From NCBI GenBank assembly GCA_902626605.1, contig CACOFZ010000003.1, positions 87,201-151,200 of the forward strand: a stretch of 64,000 nt of DNA, written 5' to 3'. Made by a program: the position numbers and the translations under genes. Numbering within the stretch: the first letter of the stretch is position 1; every line of letters begins with the position of its first letter. This document shows positions 1-8,869 of this stretch, piece by piece. The notes under the pieces are model-generated. The model was given only the letters and a program-made list of their open reading frames with translations, searched no databases and had not been told where the DNA came from. Source of the stretch: an uncultured PS1 clade bacterium. Its GTDB lineage: Bacteria > Pseudomonadota > Alphaproteobacteria > MED-G09.

Positions 1-503
1 ATAGAATTGGGGATATTTTATCTAAACAAAATTATTCTCTTCTTTATGGAGGTGGTGTTCTTGGGTTAATGGGTGTAGCTGCAAAATCAGCAAATAAGAA
101 AGGTGTTAAAATAATTTCAGTTTTTCCTAAATATTTAGATGACCCTGATATAATTTTTTCAAAACATCAAAAAGTTATTAGAACAGAAAATATTAATGAT
201 AGAAAAAAAAAGATGATTCAATTATCTGATATTTTTGTTTGTCTGCCAGGAGGAATTGGAACTCTTGACGAAATAACAGAAGTACTATCTAGCGCAGCGC
301 TTGGTGAACATACAAAACCAATTTTTTTAATAAATAATAATAATTTTTGGGATCCTTTTATGGACTTACTTGATCATATGGAAAACAATAAATTTATTAG
401 AACAAAAAGAGATAAAAATATAAAATTCTCAAGTCTTAAGAATTTATTCATTGTAAATAATTTAGATGAGCTTTCATTGCATAAAAAATTTATTTCTATT
501 TAG
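1..503 (+). CDS. LOG family protein (TIGR00730-type), 5'-truncated by window start
   Basis: The reading frame is open from base 3, ahead of the ORF-track ATG at 69, and already encodes the family glycine motif (LLYGGGVLGLMG), so the true start lies before the window. The second signature, PGGIGTLDEITEV, matches the PGGxGTxxE nucleotide/phosphoribosyl site of LOG proteins. Characterised members release free bases from cytokinin-type nucleoside monophosphates; in bacteria they are often annotated as Rossmann-fold TIGR00730 proteins or possible lysine decarboxylases. About 166 residues are visible, which is most of a typical protein of roughly 190. Its stop overlaps the 3' end of the convergent cimA gene by 8 nt. 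The family call is firm; the physiological substrate cannot be read from sequence. Confidence 0.9.
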   Translation, partial: RIGDILSKQNYSLLYGGGVLGLMGVAAKSANKKGVKIISVFPKYLDDPDIIFSKHQKVIRTENINDRKKKMIQLSDIFVCLPGGIGTLDEITEVLSSAALGEHTKPIFLINNNNFWDPFMDLLDHMENNKFIRTKRDKNIKFSSLKNLFIVNNLDELSLHKKFISI

Positions 504-2097
504 GCTGCGGAGCTCCATCTTTGATTAATTTGTATTGTATCGAGTCCATCAAAGCTTTAAGAGACGCATCAACAATGTTTGGACTAACGCCAACTGTAAA
601 CCAACTTTTTCCCTCTGCGTCTTTTGACTCAATTACTACCCTTGTAGTGGCTTCTGTTCCTCCATTTAAGATCCTAACCTTATAATCAACCAGAACTAAA
701 TCTTTCATATATTTGTCAAAAATGCCTAAATCACTTCTCAATGCTTTATCAAGTGCGTTTACAGGTCCATTACCCAAACCTGTTGACTCAATTTCTCTGC
801 CATCAACATTTAAAATAACCTTAGCCTCAGAATTAAGAGCTTCTTCTTTTGATATTTGCCCTTTTTTTATTGATATAGAATAATCCTCAACAGTAAAAAA
901 ATTCGGAACATTGTCTAAAATATTTTTTGCTAAAAGTTCGAAAGAGGCTCCTGCACCATCATAAGAATAACCATTAAATTCTTTTTCTTTTACAACCTCT
1001 AATAAATCTCCTAAACGATCATCCTTATCATCAACATTAATTCCAACAGATGATAATCGAGATAATAGGTTTGATTTACCAGCCTGATTAGAAACAAGAA
1101 TTTTTCTATTATTTCCTATATCCTCAGGTTTAACATGCTCGTATGTTGATGGATCTTTCATAACAGCAGAAACATGAAGACCACCTTTATGAGCAAACGC
1201 ATTATCACCAACATAAGGCTGATGTTTGTTAGGTTGCCTATTTATAATATCATCAAGTAGTAATGAAATATTTTTAATATTTTTTAAATCATCTTTAGAA
1301 ATTGAAATATCATAATTACTTGAATATCTCTCTTTTAAAATTAACGTAGGTAATAGAGAAATAAGATTTGCATTTCCACATCTTTCACCCAAGCCATTTA
1401 ATGTTCCTTGAACCTGTCTAACACCTCCATCAATTGCTGCAAGAGAATTAGCAACTGCATTCTCAGTGTCGTTGTGAGAGTGAATTCCTATTTTTTCTCC
1501 AGGAAATCGAGAACATACTTGATTCACAATTTCGTAAATTTCACCAGGCAAAGTTCCTCCATTAGTATCACACAAAACCACCCATCTTGCCCCAGAATTA
1601 AGAGCGCTTTCAATACAAGAAAAAGAAAAATCATTATTAGATTTAAAGCCATCAAAAAAATGTTCACAATCAATTATGGATTCAATATTATTTTCATTGA
1701 TAGATTTAACAGAGTCTTCAATTGACTTTAGATTTTCCTCTAATGACACGCCAAGAGCTACATCAACATGATAATCCCATGTTTTTGCAACTAAACATAT
1801 GCTATCTGAGTTGGTGTCAATTAAAGCTCTTAATTGTGGGTCATTATCGGCTGATCTACCTGCACGCTTGGTCATACCAAAAGCCGTAAACTTTGAATTA
1901 CTTAAATTTGGTCTTGATTCAAAAAACTTGGTATCAGTTGGATTAGCCCCTGGCCATCCACCCTCAATATAATCTAAACCAAATTTGTCTAGTGCTTCAG
2001 AAATTATAATTTTATCCTGAACACTAAAATCTACACCCTGCGTTTGTTGACCATCACGTAAAGTTGTATCAAAAATATATAATTTATCTTTAGTCAT
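496..2097 (-). CDS. cimA: Citramalate synthase (TIGR00977 type)
   Basis: Condenses pyruvate and acetyl-CoA to (R)-citramalate, giving a threonine-independent route to 2-oxobutyrate and isoleucine. The N-terminal TIM barrel begins with FDTTLRDGQQTQG, the DxTLRDG motif of the isopropylmalate synthase/homocitrate family, and carries the metal-binding HSHND and the following NGLGERCGNANL. The last ~130 residues form a LeuA-type regulatory domain, where allosteric inhibition usually acts. The 533-residue length fits the long bacterial CimA subfamily rather than 2-isopropylmalate synthase. The ATG directly follows the gltX stop (TAA then ATG), so it is probably translated from the nadE-gltX-cimA mRNA. 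A 2-isopropylmalate synthase cannot be wholly excluded, but the N-terminal pattern favours citramalate synthase. Confidence 0.88.
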   Translation of the reverse strand: MTKDKLYIFDTTLRDGQQTQGVDFSVQDKIIISEALDKFGLDYIEGGWPGANPTDTKFFESRPNLSNSKFTAFGMTKRAGRSADNDPQLRALIDTNSDSICLVAKTWDYHVDVALGVSLEENLKSIEDSVKSINENNIESIIDCEHFFDGFKSNNDFSFSCIESALNSGARWVVLCDTNGGTLPGEIYEIVNQVCSRFPGEKIGIHSHNDTENAVANSLAAIDGGVRQVQGTLNGLGERCGNANLISLLPTLILKERYSSNYDISISKDDLKNIKNISLLLDDIINRQPNKHQPYVGDNAFAHKGGLHVSAVMKDPSTYEHVKPEDIGNNRKILVSNQAGKSNLLSRLSSVGINVDDKDDRLGDLLEVVKEKEFNGYSYDGAGASFELLAKNILDNVPNFFTVEDYSISIKKGQISKEEALNSEAKVILNVDGREIESTGLGNGPVNALDKALRSDLGIFDKYMKDLVLVDYKVRILNGGTEATTRVVIESKDAEGKSWFTVGVSPNIVDASLKALMDSIQYKLIKDGAPQPK

Positions 2098-3435
2098 TTA
2101 TTCACCCAAAAGACGTCTTTTGATTTTATCATAACCTATTAATAAAATAAGTTCTTTTAATTCTGGACCATAATCTAATCCTGTAATTGCTTTTCTTAGA
2201 GGAAGAAATAAATCCTTTCCCCTTCTATCAGTGGAATCTTTTATTTTTTCAATCCATAAATTCCAGGTTTTTTCATCCCATGGCTGATTGGGTAGAGCAT
2301 CTGCCGCAAGTTTTAAAAATTTATTATCAAAACTCTTTATTTCAATGTCTTTGTTTATTATTTTATCCCATTCACTATATTCTGAGAGAAAATTTATATT
2401 ATTTTTTACTATCTCCCATAAAGGTTCATAAGCAATAATATTTTGAATTTTTAGCCTGCCTTTAATTTCTTTAAAGCTTAAAATACTTAATTGAGATGAA
2501 TTTAATTTTGTTAATTGATCTAAACTAAATCTTCCAGGGGCTCTCCCTAATTTACTTAAGTCTAAAATATCTGAAATTTCTTCGAGTGATCGATAAGAAT
2601 TTAACTCAATTGAAGTACCTATAGATATATTAAGAGAATTAATTGCCATTGGCTCAAAATTTTTATCTTTAAGACTCTTTAAAGATGAAGCAGCATTTCT
2701 TTTTGAAAAAGGATCACCATTTTCATCAACGAGAAGAGGATGATGACCAAAAATTGGTGCATTTTTTCCTAAAGATGAAAACATCTCAATTTGAATACCA
2801 GAATTTGTCACATGATCTTCACCGCGAATAATATTCGAAATTTCCATTTCAACATCATCAATTACGCTTGGTAAATTATATAAGAAACCTCCATCCTCTC
2901 TAACAACAACTGGATCTGACTGAGTTGATGTATCTACTACTACCTCCCCTCTTATCATATCATTAAAAACAATCTTTTTTCCTGAAAGTTTAAACCTCCA
3001 ATAAGGTTTTCTTCCTTCATCAAGATATTTATTCTTTTCATCTTCAGATAAATTAAGTGATGCCCTATCATAAACTGGTGGCATTCTCCTCGATATCAAT
3101 CTCTTTCTTTTATAATCGAGCTCTTCCTGTGTTTCAAAACATTCGTATAGAAAACCATCCCTAACTAATTGATTAAAATATTTTTTATAAGTATCTATTC
3201 TTTCAGATTGCTTGTAAATTTTATCAACTTTTATTCCTATCCATTTTAAATCCGATATGATTTGTTCTGCAAATTCATCAGTGCTTCTTTCAATATCTGT
3301 ATCATCAATTCTTAAAATAAATTTTCCATTATTTTTTATTGAATAAAGATAATTAAAAAGTGCCGTACGAATATTACCTACATGCAATAATCCTGTTGGG
3401 CTAGGAGCAAATCTTGTGACAGTTTTTTGTGTCAA
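2098..3435 (-). CDS. gltX: Glutamate--tRNA ligase
   Basis: Class I aminoacyl-tRNA synthetase that charges tRNA-Glu, and in many alphaproteobacteria also tRNA-Gln before amidation. The N-terminus FAPSPTGLLHVGNIRTALF contains the HIGH-type motif (HVGN); the second signature appears as PFSKRN in place of the usual KLSKR. GEDHVTN lies between them, as in GluRS. At 445 residues it is slightly short for the family. No ATG is available before the conserved N-terminus: the start is TTG, inside a TTGA overlap with the nadE stop and with a weak AGAG upstream. Alphaproteobacteria often carry two gltX copies; whether this is the discriminating or relaxed form cannot be told here, and it matters because a tRNA-Gln gene is present at 17.5 kb. 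Confidence 0.92.
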   Translation of the reverse strand: MTQKTVTRFAPSPTGLLHVGNIRTALFNYLYSIKNNGKFILRIDDTDIERSTDEFAEQIISDLKWIGIKVDKIYKQSERIDTYKKYFNQLVRDGFLYECFETQEELDYKRKRLISRRMPPVYDRASLNLSEDEKNKYLDEGRKPYWRFKLSGKKIVFNDMIRGEVVVDTSTQSDPVVVREDGGFLYNLPSVIDDVEMEISNIIRGEDHVTNSGIQIEMFSSLGKNAPIFGHHPLLVDENGDPFSKRNAASSLKSLKDKNFEPMAINSLNISIGTSIELNSYRSLEEISDILDLSKLGRAPGRFSLDQLTKLNSSQLSILSFKEIKGRLKIQNIIAYEPLWEIVKNNINFLSEYSEWDKIINKDIEIKSFDNKFLKLAADALPNQPWDEKTWNLWIEKIKDSTDRRGKDLFLPLRKAITGLDYGPELKELILLIGYDKIKRRLLGE

Positions 3436-5087
3436 TTTTTATCTCTAAATAAATTTGTGATTGGATATCTTCGGTCTCTTCCAAAGTTTTTTTGGCTTAC
3501 TTTTACACCTGGAGCAGATTGTCTCCTTTTATATTCAGAAACATAGAGAAGATTCTCTATTTTTTTAACTAAGGATTTCTCATGACCTCTTTTTACTATT
3601 TCTGAAATACTCATTTCATAATCAATAAGACACTCTAAAATATCATCAAGTTTATCATAAGGAGGAAGAGAGTCTTTATCCTTTTGATCTTCTCTTAACT
3701 CTGCGGTTGGTTCTTTTTCAATAATGGAAATTGGAATAACTTTACCAGATGGTCCTAGACAATTTGAAGATTTTGAAAAATTTCTCCATTTAGAGAGTGC
3801 ATAAACTTCTGTTTTGTAGATATCTTTTATGGGGTTATATCCTCCATTCATATCACCATATAATGTCGAATAACCAACAGAAACCTCTGACTTATTCCCA
3901 GTTGTAACAACCATATTACCAACTTTATTTGACAGTGCCATTAAGAGTGTACCTCTTATTCTTGACTGCAAATTTTCTTCAGTAACATCCTTTGGTAAGT
4001 TATCAAAAAAAGGAATAAGAACTGACTCAAGACTATTAAAAGACTCCCCAATATCCAAACTTCCAAGCTCAATGTCTAAATTTTTTGCACATTCAATTGC
4101 ATCAATAAAGCTTTGTTTTGATGTATATTTAAAAGGTAACATAAAACATTTTACTTTTTCTGGGCCAAGAGCATCAACTGAAATAGCTGCACATAAAGCA
4201 GAGTCTATTCCTCCTGATAAGCCAAGTATTACTCCTGGAAATTTATTTTTCATAACGTAGTCTCTCAAACCAAGGACTAATGCTGAGTAAATATCCTCTA
4301 GCTCATCTTTATTTTTTATATTCTTTGGAGTTTCATCGATTTTTTTATAAAATCCATTTTTAACATCATAATCTATGCTAATAATTTCTTGTGCCCATGA
4401 TGAACTTTTTAAAAATAAAGATTGATCGGAATTAACAACAAAGCTTGAGCCATCAAAAACTAGTTCATCTTGACCACCGACCTGATTAACATAAATTAAA
4501 GGTAAATTATTTTCTTTAACTCTCTGAATAGCAGTTTCTATTCTTAGATTTCTTTTATACCTGTCATATGGAGAACCGTTTGGTGTAATAATTATATCAG
4601 AACCATCGGTTTTTAATTGTCTGCAGACATCAGATTTCCAAATATCTTCACAAATTGGAATCCCTATTTTAATACCTCTAAAATCAAATGTTTGAGAGGA
4701 ATTTCCTCGATCAAAAACTCTTTTTTCGTCAAATACACTATAATTAGGTAAGCTCTTCTTTTTACTGATACCGATAATTTTACCACTGTCAATTAGAGCA
4801 GCTGAATTAAAAATTTTATCACCCTCTTTAATTGGAACCCCAATGATAATTCCAATATTGAGATCTTTAGTATATTTGACAATCTCCTCAAGACCTTCCA
4901 AACATGCATCTAAAAAAGAAGACTTTAAAACTAAATCCTCAGGAGGATAACCAGAAATATATAATTCAGAAAAAACTATCAAATCTGAATTTTTTGATTT
5001 CTTACTAGCTATTATTTCTTTAGCCTTAGCAATATTTCCATCAATATCGCCTACTGTATTATTTAATTGTGCAATAGTAATTTTCAT
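3432..5087 (-). CDS. nadE: Glutamine-dependent NAD+ synthetase
   Basis: Catalyses the last step of NAD+ synthesis, amidating deamido-NAD with ammonia channelled from glutamine. The N-terminal nitrilase-like domain shows the Glu-Lys-Cys triad: Glu in VFSELYISGYPPEDL, Lys in KKKSLPNY, Cys in PICEDIW. The C-terminal synthetase domain has the ATP P-loop GLSGGIDSAL and later TTGNKSEVSVGYSTLYGD. The ORF track starts at a TTG at 5099, but ATG at 5087 gives the usual beginning MKITIAQLN, so I use 5087 (551 residues). First gene of the nadE-gltX-cimA operon; the 128 nt to the divergent gene at 5216 should hold both promoters. No single strong sigma-70 match was seen there. Confidence 0.94.
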   Translation of the reverse strand: MKITIAQLNNTVGDIDGNIAKAKEIIASKKSKNSDLIVFSELYISGYPPEDLVLKSSFLDACLEGLEEIVKYTKDLNIGIIIGVPIKEGDKIFNSAALIDSGKIIGISKKKSLPNYSVFDEKRVFDRGNSSQTFDFRGIKIGIPICEDIWKSDVCRQLKTDGSDIIITPNGSPYDRYKRNLRIETAIQRVKENNLPLIYVNQVGGQDELVFDGSSFVVNSDQSLFLKSSSWAQEIISIDYDVKNGFYKKIDETPKNIKNKDELEDIYSALVLGLRDYVMKNKFPGVILGLSGGIDSALCAAISVDALGPEKVKCFMLPFKYTSKQSFIDAIECAKNLDIELGSLDIGESFNSLESVLIPFFDNLPKDVTEENLQSRIRGTLLMALSNKVGNMVVTTGNKSEVSVGYSTLYGDMNGGYNPIKDIYKTEVYALSKWRNFSKSSNCLGPSGKVIPISIIEKEPTAELREDQKDKDSLPPYDKLDDILECLIDYEMSISEIVKRGHEKSLVKKIENLLYVSEYKRRQSAPGVKVSQKNFGRDRRYPITNLFRDKN

Positions 5088-5215
5088 TCTTATATCCAAA
5101 AAAACAATTCATACCTTGCTTAGAGCCTATGAACAACTTAAAGATTGGTATCTTAATTGACTATATGTAATATATCAAAAGAGATTACATAAAATATAAA
5201 TAAAATGAGAGTAAA

Positions 5216-6232
5216 ATGAACAAAATTATTAGCAAAGAAATCCATCTACTTTCTAGACCAGATGGAGAACCAAAAAGTGAAAATTTTCAACTTGTTGAAA
5301 ATGAAATCAAAGAAATACAGACGGATGAAGTACTTGTTAAAAATTTATGGATGTCGGTTGATCCCTATATGCGCGGTAGGATGATTGATAGAAAAAGTTA
5401 TGTTCCTCCTTTTGAAGTAGGTAAAACTCTTGAAGGTGGGGCAATAGGGGTAGTTATTGAGTCAAATTCTTCAAATTTTAAAAAAGGAGATTACGTAAAC
5501 TCTAACTTTGGTTGGAGGGAATATTTTTCCTCTAATGCAAATTCTTTAAGCAAAGTTAATCCTGATATTGGACCGCTGCAAGCATATTTAGGTACTCTTG
5601 GAATGCCTGGAATGACAGCATATGTTGGTTTATTGAGAATTGGTGAACTTAAAGAAGAAGAAAATGTATTAGTGTCAGCAGCAGCTGGTGCTGTAGGAAC
5701 AGTAGCTTGTCAAATAGCTAAGGCAAAAGGTTGTAAAGTATACGGAACTGCTGGCTCTGATGAAAAATGCCATTTCCTTGAAAATGAACTTGGAATAGAT
5801 GGAGCCATTAATTACAAATCTTCAGATCACCTCACTAAATCAATACATAGTGTTTGTTCAAATGGTGTCGATGTATATTTTGAAAATGTTGGTGGGTCTC
5901 ATCTTGAAGCCGCTTTGAGCGCAATGAATCCTAATGGAAGAGTTGCGTTATGCGGAATGATTGAGCAATATAATGACACTAATCCAAGGCCTGGGCCAAA
6001 CAATTTAATGGCAGCAATTGTAAAATCTTTAAAAATTCAAGGATTTGTTGTTTCAAGTCACTATGATTTATCAGATAATTTTTTAAATGATATGAAAAAA
6101 TGGATTGAAAATGACAAAATGAAATGGAAAGAAACAATTGATGAGGGTATTGAGTCTGCCCCAAATGCATTCTTAAAATTATTTAGAGGTGAAAACTTCG
6201 GAAAAATGCTTGTTAAAATTGCAGAAGAGTAA
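5216..6232 (+). CDS. NADP-dependent MDR-family oxidoreductase (leukotriene B4 dehydrogenase/CurA-like)
   Basis: Zinc-independent medium-chain reductase of the group that reduces alpha,beta-unsaturated ketones and aldehydes. The N-terminal half has the VDPYMRGRM signature shared by leukotriene B4 12-hydroxydehydrogenase and curcumin reductase. The nucleotide-binding half carries SAAAGAVGTVACQIAKAKG, the AxxGxxG fingerprint of this subfamily. No zinc ligands are apparent. The 338-residue length is normal. Starts at ATG after a GAGAG ribosome site and is followed 11 nt later by the sufE-like gene, so likely first in a three-gene unit with SufE and an MFS transporter. The physiological enone substrate is unknown. 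Confidence 0.9.
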   Translation: MNKIISKEIHLLSRPDGEPKSENFQLVENEIKEIQTDEVLVKNLWMSVDPYMRGRMIDRKSYVPPFEVGKTLEGGAIGVVIESNSSNFKKGDYVNSNFGWREYFSSNANSLSKVNPDIGPLQAYLGTLGMPGMTAYVGLLRIGELKEEENVLVSAAAGAVGTVACQIAKAKGCKVYGTAGSDEKCHFLENELGIDGAINYKSSDHLTKSIHSVCSNGVDVYFENVGGSHLEAALSAMNPNGRVALCGMIEQYNDTNPRPGPNNLMAAIVKSLKIQGFVVSSHYDLSDNFLNDMKKWIENDKMKWKETIDEGIESAPNAFLKLFRGENFGKMLVKIAEE

Positions 6233-6243
6233 AATAGATAATA

Positions 6244-6657
6244 ATGAAATTTAAAAATATAATAGATGATTTCCAGTTTTTAGAAAGTTGGGAAGATAAG
6301 TATAAATATATTATTGATATGGGTAGCTCTTTAAAACCCCTAAGTAATGATGATTATAATGATGGAAATAAAGTTGAAGGATGCGCAAGTCAAGTATGGT
6401 TAACTGTTGAGGAAAACAAAAAGGAAGGGAAAACTTTTCTCAAATTTAATGGTGATTCTGATGCTTTTATAGTTAAAGGCTTAATAGCTATATTATTTGC
6501 TTTATTTTCTGAAAAAACCCCCTCAGAGATTTTAGAAATAAATCCAACAACTGAACTTAAAAAATTAAATTTGGATGAAAATATCACACGGCAAAGATCT
6601 GACGGTTTAACTGCAATGATAAACAGAGTTTTTTTTGAAGCAAAAAAAAGAATTTAG
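6244..6657 (+). CDS. SufE family Fe-S cluster assembly protein
   Basis: SufE accepts persulfide sulfur from the cysteine desulfurase SufS and passes it to the SUF scaffold. The acceptor cysteine lies in VEGCASQVWL, equivalent to GCQSQVWI of characterised SufE. Further family features are the FxGDSDAxIVKGLIAIL stretch and a C-terminal helix ending near NRVFFEAKK. At 137 residues it is a complete stand-alone SufE. No sufBCDS genes are nearby, so it works with a SUF operon outside the window. Translation is probably coupled to the upstream MDR gene (11 nt gap) and the MFS gene follows 8 nt later. Confidence 0.9.
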   Translation: MKFKNIIDDFQFLESWEDKYKYIIDMGSSLKPLSNDDYNDGNKVEGCASQVWLTVEENKKEGKTFLKFNGDSDAFIVKGLIAILFALFSEKTPSEILEINPTTELKKLNLDENITRQRSDGLTAMINRVFFEAKKRI

Positions 6658-6665
6658 TTATTTCA

Positions 6666-7886
6666 ATGAAAAAAGTGTTAGTAAAATCATCACCAATAAG
6701 AAATCTTTTATTCTACATGACAGGACAAGCATCTTGGTATCTCTCTCAGGGATTACAAATGGTCTTATTTCCAACAATTTTAATTTTGATGCTTCAAATT
6801 TCTCCATCAAACTATGGACTTGCTCAAGTTTCATTACTAGCACCATCTATATTTCTTATTGTTCTCGGTGGAACTATATCCGACAGAACTGATACAAGGA
6901 TTTTATTATTCCTTGTGCACTTAATAGCTACCACTCCATTATTTTTAATTCTGTTTGCAATTTATTTTAATTTTTTAAGTTTTGAAGTTATGATTTTTTA
7001 TGGTCTTATAATGGGCTGCGCATCAGCATTTGCGTTACCATCAAGAGAGTCTCTTTTAACATCAATTTCTTATGGTCAAATTCAAAGAACTGTTACAATT
7101 GCAATGATCACACAATTTAGTTTTCAATTAATTGGAATGTTTTTGGGGGGATTAGCAGATAACTTGGGAGTACTTCCATTAATTATTGCTCAAGGTTTAT
7201 CACTTGTAATAGGTGCCTATTTCTCACTGAAGCTTCCAAAACCAACATTTAAAAAAGAGCCTTTTAAATTAAATAAAATAAAAAATGAAATGATTGAAGC
7301 ATTTATTGAGGTAAAAAATTCTAGAGAAATTCTTCCTGTTTCTTTATCAATGATAATGGTTGGATTGTGTTACATGGGAAATAATCTGGTTACACTTCCA
7401 TATATTACAACAGAGAGATATGGATTTGGTTCAACAGGTTTTGCAATTGTATCAGCTTGCTTTTGGACAGGAACCTTATTCTCAAATACTATACTAGCAA
7501 TCAAGAAAGATATTAAAAACTGGGGAATTGCCCTTATGATAGCTTTATCATGTGGATTGCCCATTTTAGGATCATTATATTTTGAAATGCCTTTTTATAT
7601 TTTTTGTTTAATTATTTTTTCTTGGGGTTGTGGTGCAGGTGTAGTTATAGCAATGGGGAGAACAATAACTCAAACTTTTGCAATTGAGAGTCATAGAGGC
7701 CGTATGCTCTCTGTTTATACATTAGCTTTTATGGCTTCAGGTCCAGTTGGCGCGATAGTATCTGGCAATATTATTGAAAAATACAGTCTTCAAACCAATA
7801 TTCTAATCACGTCTAGTGTAGGAATTATTTTTTTATTAACCTTAAGCTTAAAGACTAATATTTGGAAAATAAAATCACCTACTTAA
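6666..7886 (+). CDS. MFS transporter (EntS/MFS_3-like exporter)
   Basis: A 406-residue inner-membrane protein of about 12 hydrophobic segments with the MFS loop motif variant GGTISDRTDTR after the second segment, typical of the enterobactin exporter-like MFS_3 group. A second related GGLADNLG-type loop lies near residue 160. The cytoplasmic mid-loop (about residues 195-220) is lysine-rich. It closes the MDR-sufE-MFS unit. Its stop shares a TTAA tetranucleotide with the stop of the opposing enoyl-CoA hydratase. Substrate is not predictable; members of this group export siderophores, drugs or small metabolites. Confidence 0.85.
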   Translation: MKKVLVKSSPIRNLLFYMTGQASWYLSQGLQMVLFPTILILMLQISPSNYGLAQVSLLAPSIFLIVLGGTISDRTDTRILLFLVHLIATTPLFLILFAIYFNFLSFEVMIFYGLIMGCASAFALPSRESLLTSISYGQIQRTVTIAMITQFSFQLIGMFLGGLADNLGVLPLIIAQGLSLVIGAYFSLKLPKPTFKKEPFKLNKIKNEMIEAFIEVKNSREILPVSLSMIMVGLCYMGNNLVTLPYITTERYGFGSTGFAIVSACFWTGTLFSNTILAIKKDIKNWGIALMIALSCGLPILGSLYFEMPFYIFCLIIFSWGCGAGVVIAMGRTITQTFAIESHRGRMLSVYTLAFMASGPVGAIVSGNIIEKYSLQTNILITSSVGIIFLLTLSLKTNIWKIKSPT

Positions 7887-8776
7887 GAGTATTGTTCCTC
7901 ATCCCACCATGGATAATATTCTGGCATATCGTTTTTTACACTATCACTAAATTCTGCTGGTCTTTTATCGAGAAATGACTGGACACCCTCTTTAGCATCA
8001 GACATTCTCCCTCTTGCAAAAATTCCTCTACTATCAATTTTATGAGCATCCATTGGATGATTGGCACCAGCCATTCTCCAAATCATTTGCCTTGATAAAG
8101 CAATTGATACTGGTGCTGTATTATCGATAATTTCTCGAGCAATCTCTCTTGCCGCTTTAATTAAGCTGTCTGGTTTATGAATTGATCTAATTAATCCGCC
8201 CTCCAAAGCCTCCTCAGGACCAAAAACTTTTCCAGAATAAATCCATTCTAATGCCTTTGAAACACCAACAATTCTTGGGAGAAACCATGAAGAGCATGCT
8301 TCTGGAACTAAACCCCTTCTGGCGAAAACAAAACCATATTTAGCTTCCTCTGATGCAAGTCTAATATCCATTGCCAATTGCATTGTTAAACCAACTCCAA
8401 CAGCTGGACCGTTGCAAGCTGAAATAATAGGTTTTAAACATTCAAACATTTTAAGAGTAACTCTACCCCCTCCATCTCTCACACCAGAATGGGACCAATC
8501 AATTTCTCCATTATCTGAAATTGCACCTTTTCTATCGTCCCTTACCTCCATATTAAAAGTATCTTTTCCAGCAGATAAATCAGCTCCTGCACAATAACCT
8601 CTTCCTGCCCCAGTAACAATTATTGCCTTAACTTCGTCATCATCATTAGCTCTATCGATCGCATTTATTAAATCACTTTGCATGTTGTAATTGAAAGCAT
8701 TTAATTTATCAGGACGGTTTAATGTAATGGTTAAAATGTTTTCTTTAACTTCATATAATATTGCTTCATAATTCAT
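7883..8776 (-). CDS. Enoyl-CoA hydratase/isomerase family protein
   Basis: Crotonase-fold enzyme acting on acyl-CoA thioesters. The CoA-pocket oxyanion-hole stretch reads AGRGYCAGADLS, and the second oxyanion region CNGPAVGVGLTMQLAMDIRLA is clearly present. Catalytic-Glu equivalents can be sought in RRGLVPEACSSWFLPRIVG, where a Glu follows the LVP turn. At 297 residues it is longer than the ~260 of classical hydratases because of an inserted loop around residues 70-100 (DTFNMEVRDDRKGAISDNG), typical of a subset of EchA-like proteins. AGGAGAAG precedes the ATG. It is divergent from the acyl-CoA ligase at 8870, suggesting a shared acyl-CoA pathway. Confidence 0.9.
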   Translation of the reverse strand: MNYEAILYEVKENILTITLNRPDKLNAFNYNMQSDLINAIDRANDDDEVKAIIVTGAGRGYCAGADLSAGKDTFNMEVRDDRKGAISDNGEIDWSHSGVRDGGGRVTLKMFECLKPIISACNGPAVGVGLTMQLAMDIRLASEEAKYGFVFARRGLVPEACSSWFLPRIVGVSKALEWIYSGKVFGPEEALEGGLIRSIHKPDSLIKAAREIAREIIDNTAPVSIALSRQMIWRMAGANHPMDAHKIDSRGIFARGRMSDAKEGVQSFLDKRPAEFSDSVKNDMPEYYPWWDEEQYS

Positions 8777-8869
8777 TTTCTTCTCCTAGAGGATTTTTAT
8801 TTAATAAATAAATATTGCATTAATAATAATATAATTTTTAAATAATTAAATTTAAAAAAGAGGAATTAA

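Noticed and set aside
1408-1725. 105-residue plus-strand ORF inside cimA
   Set aside because: Antisense shadow of a firmly assigned gene; no ribosome site, no recognisable product.
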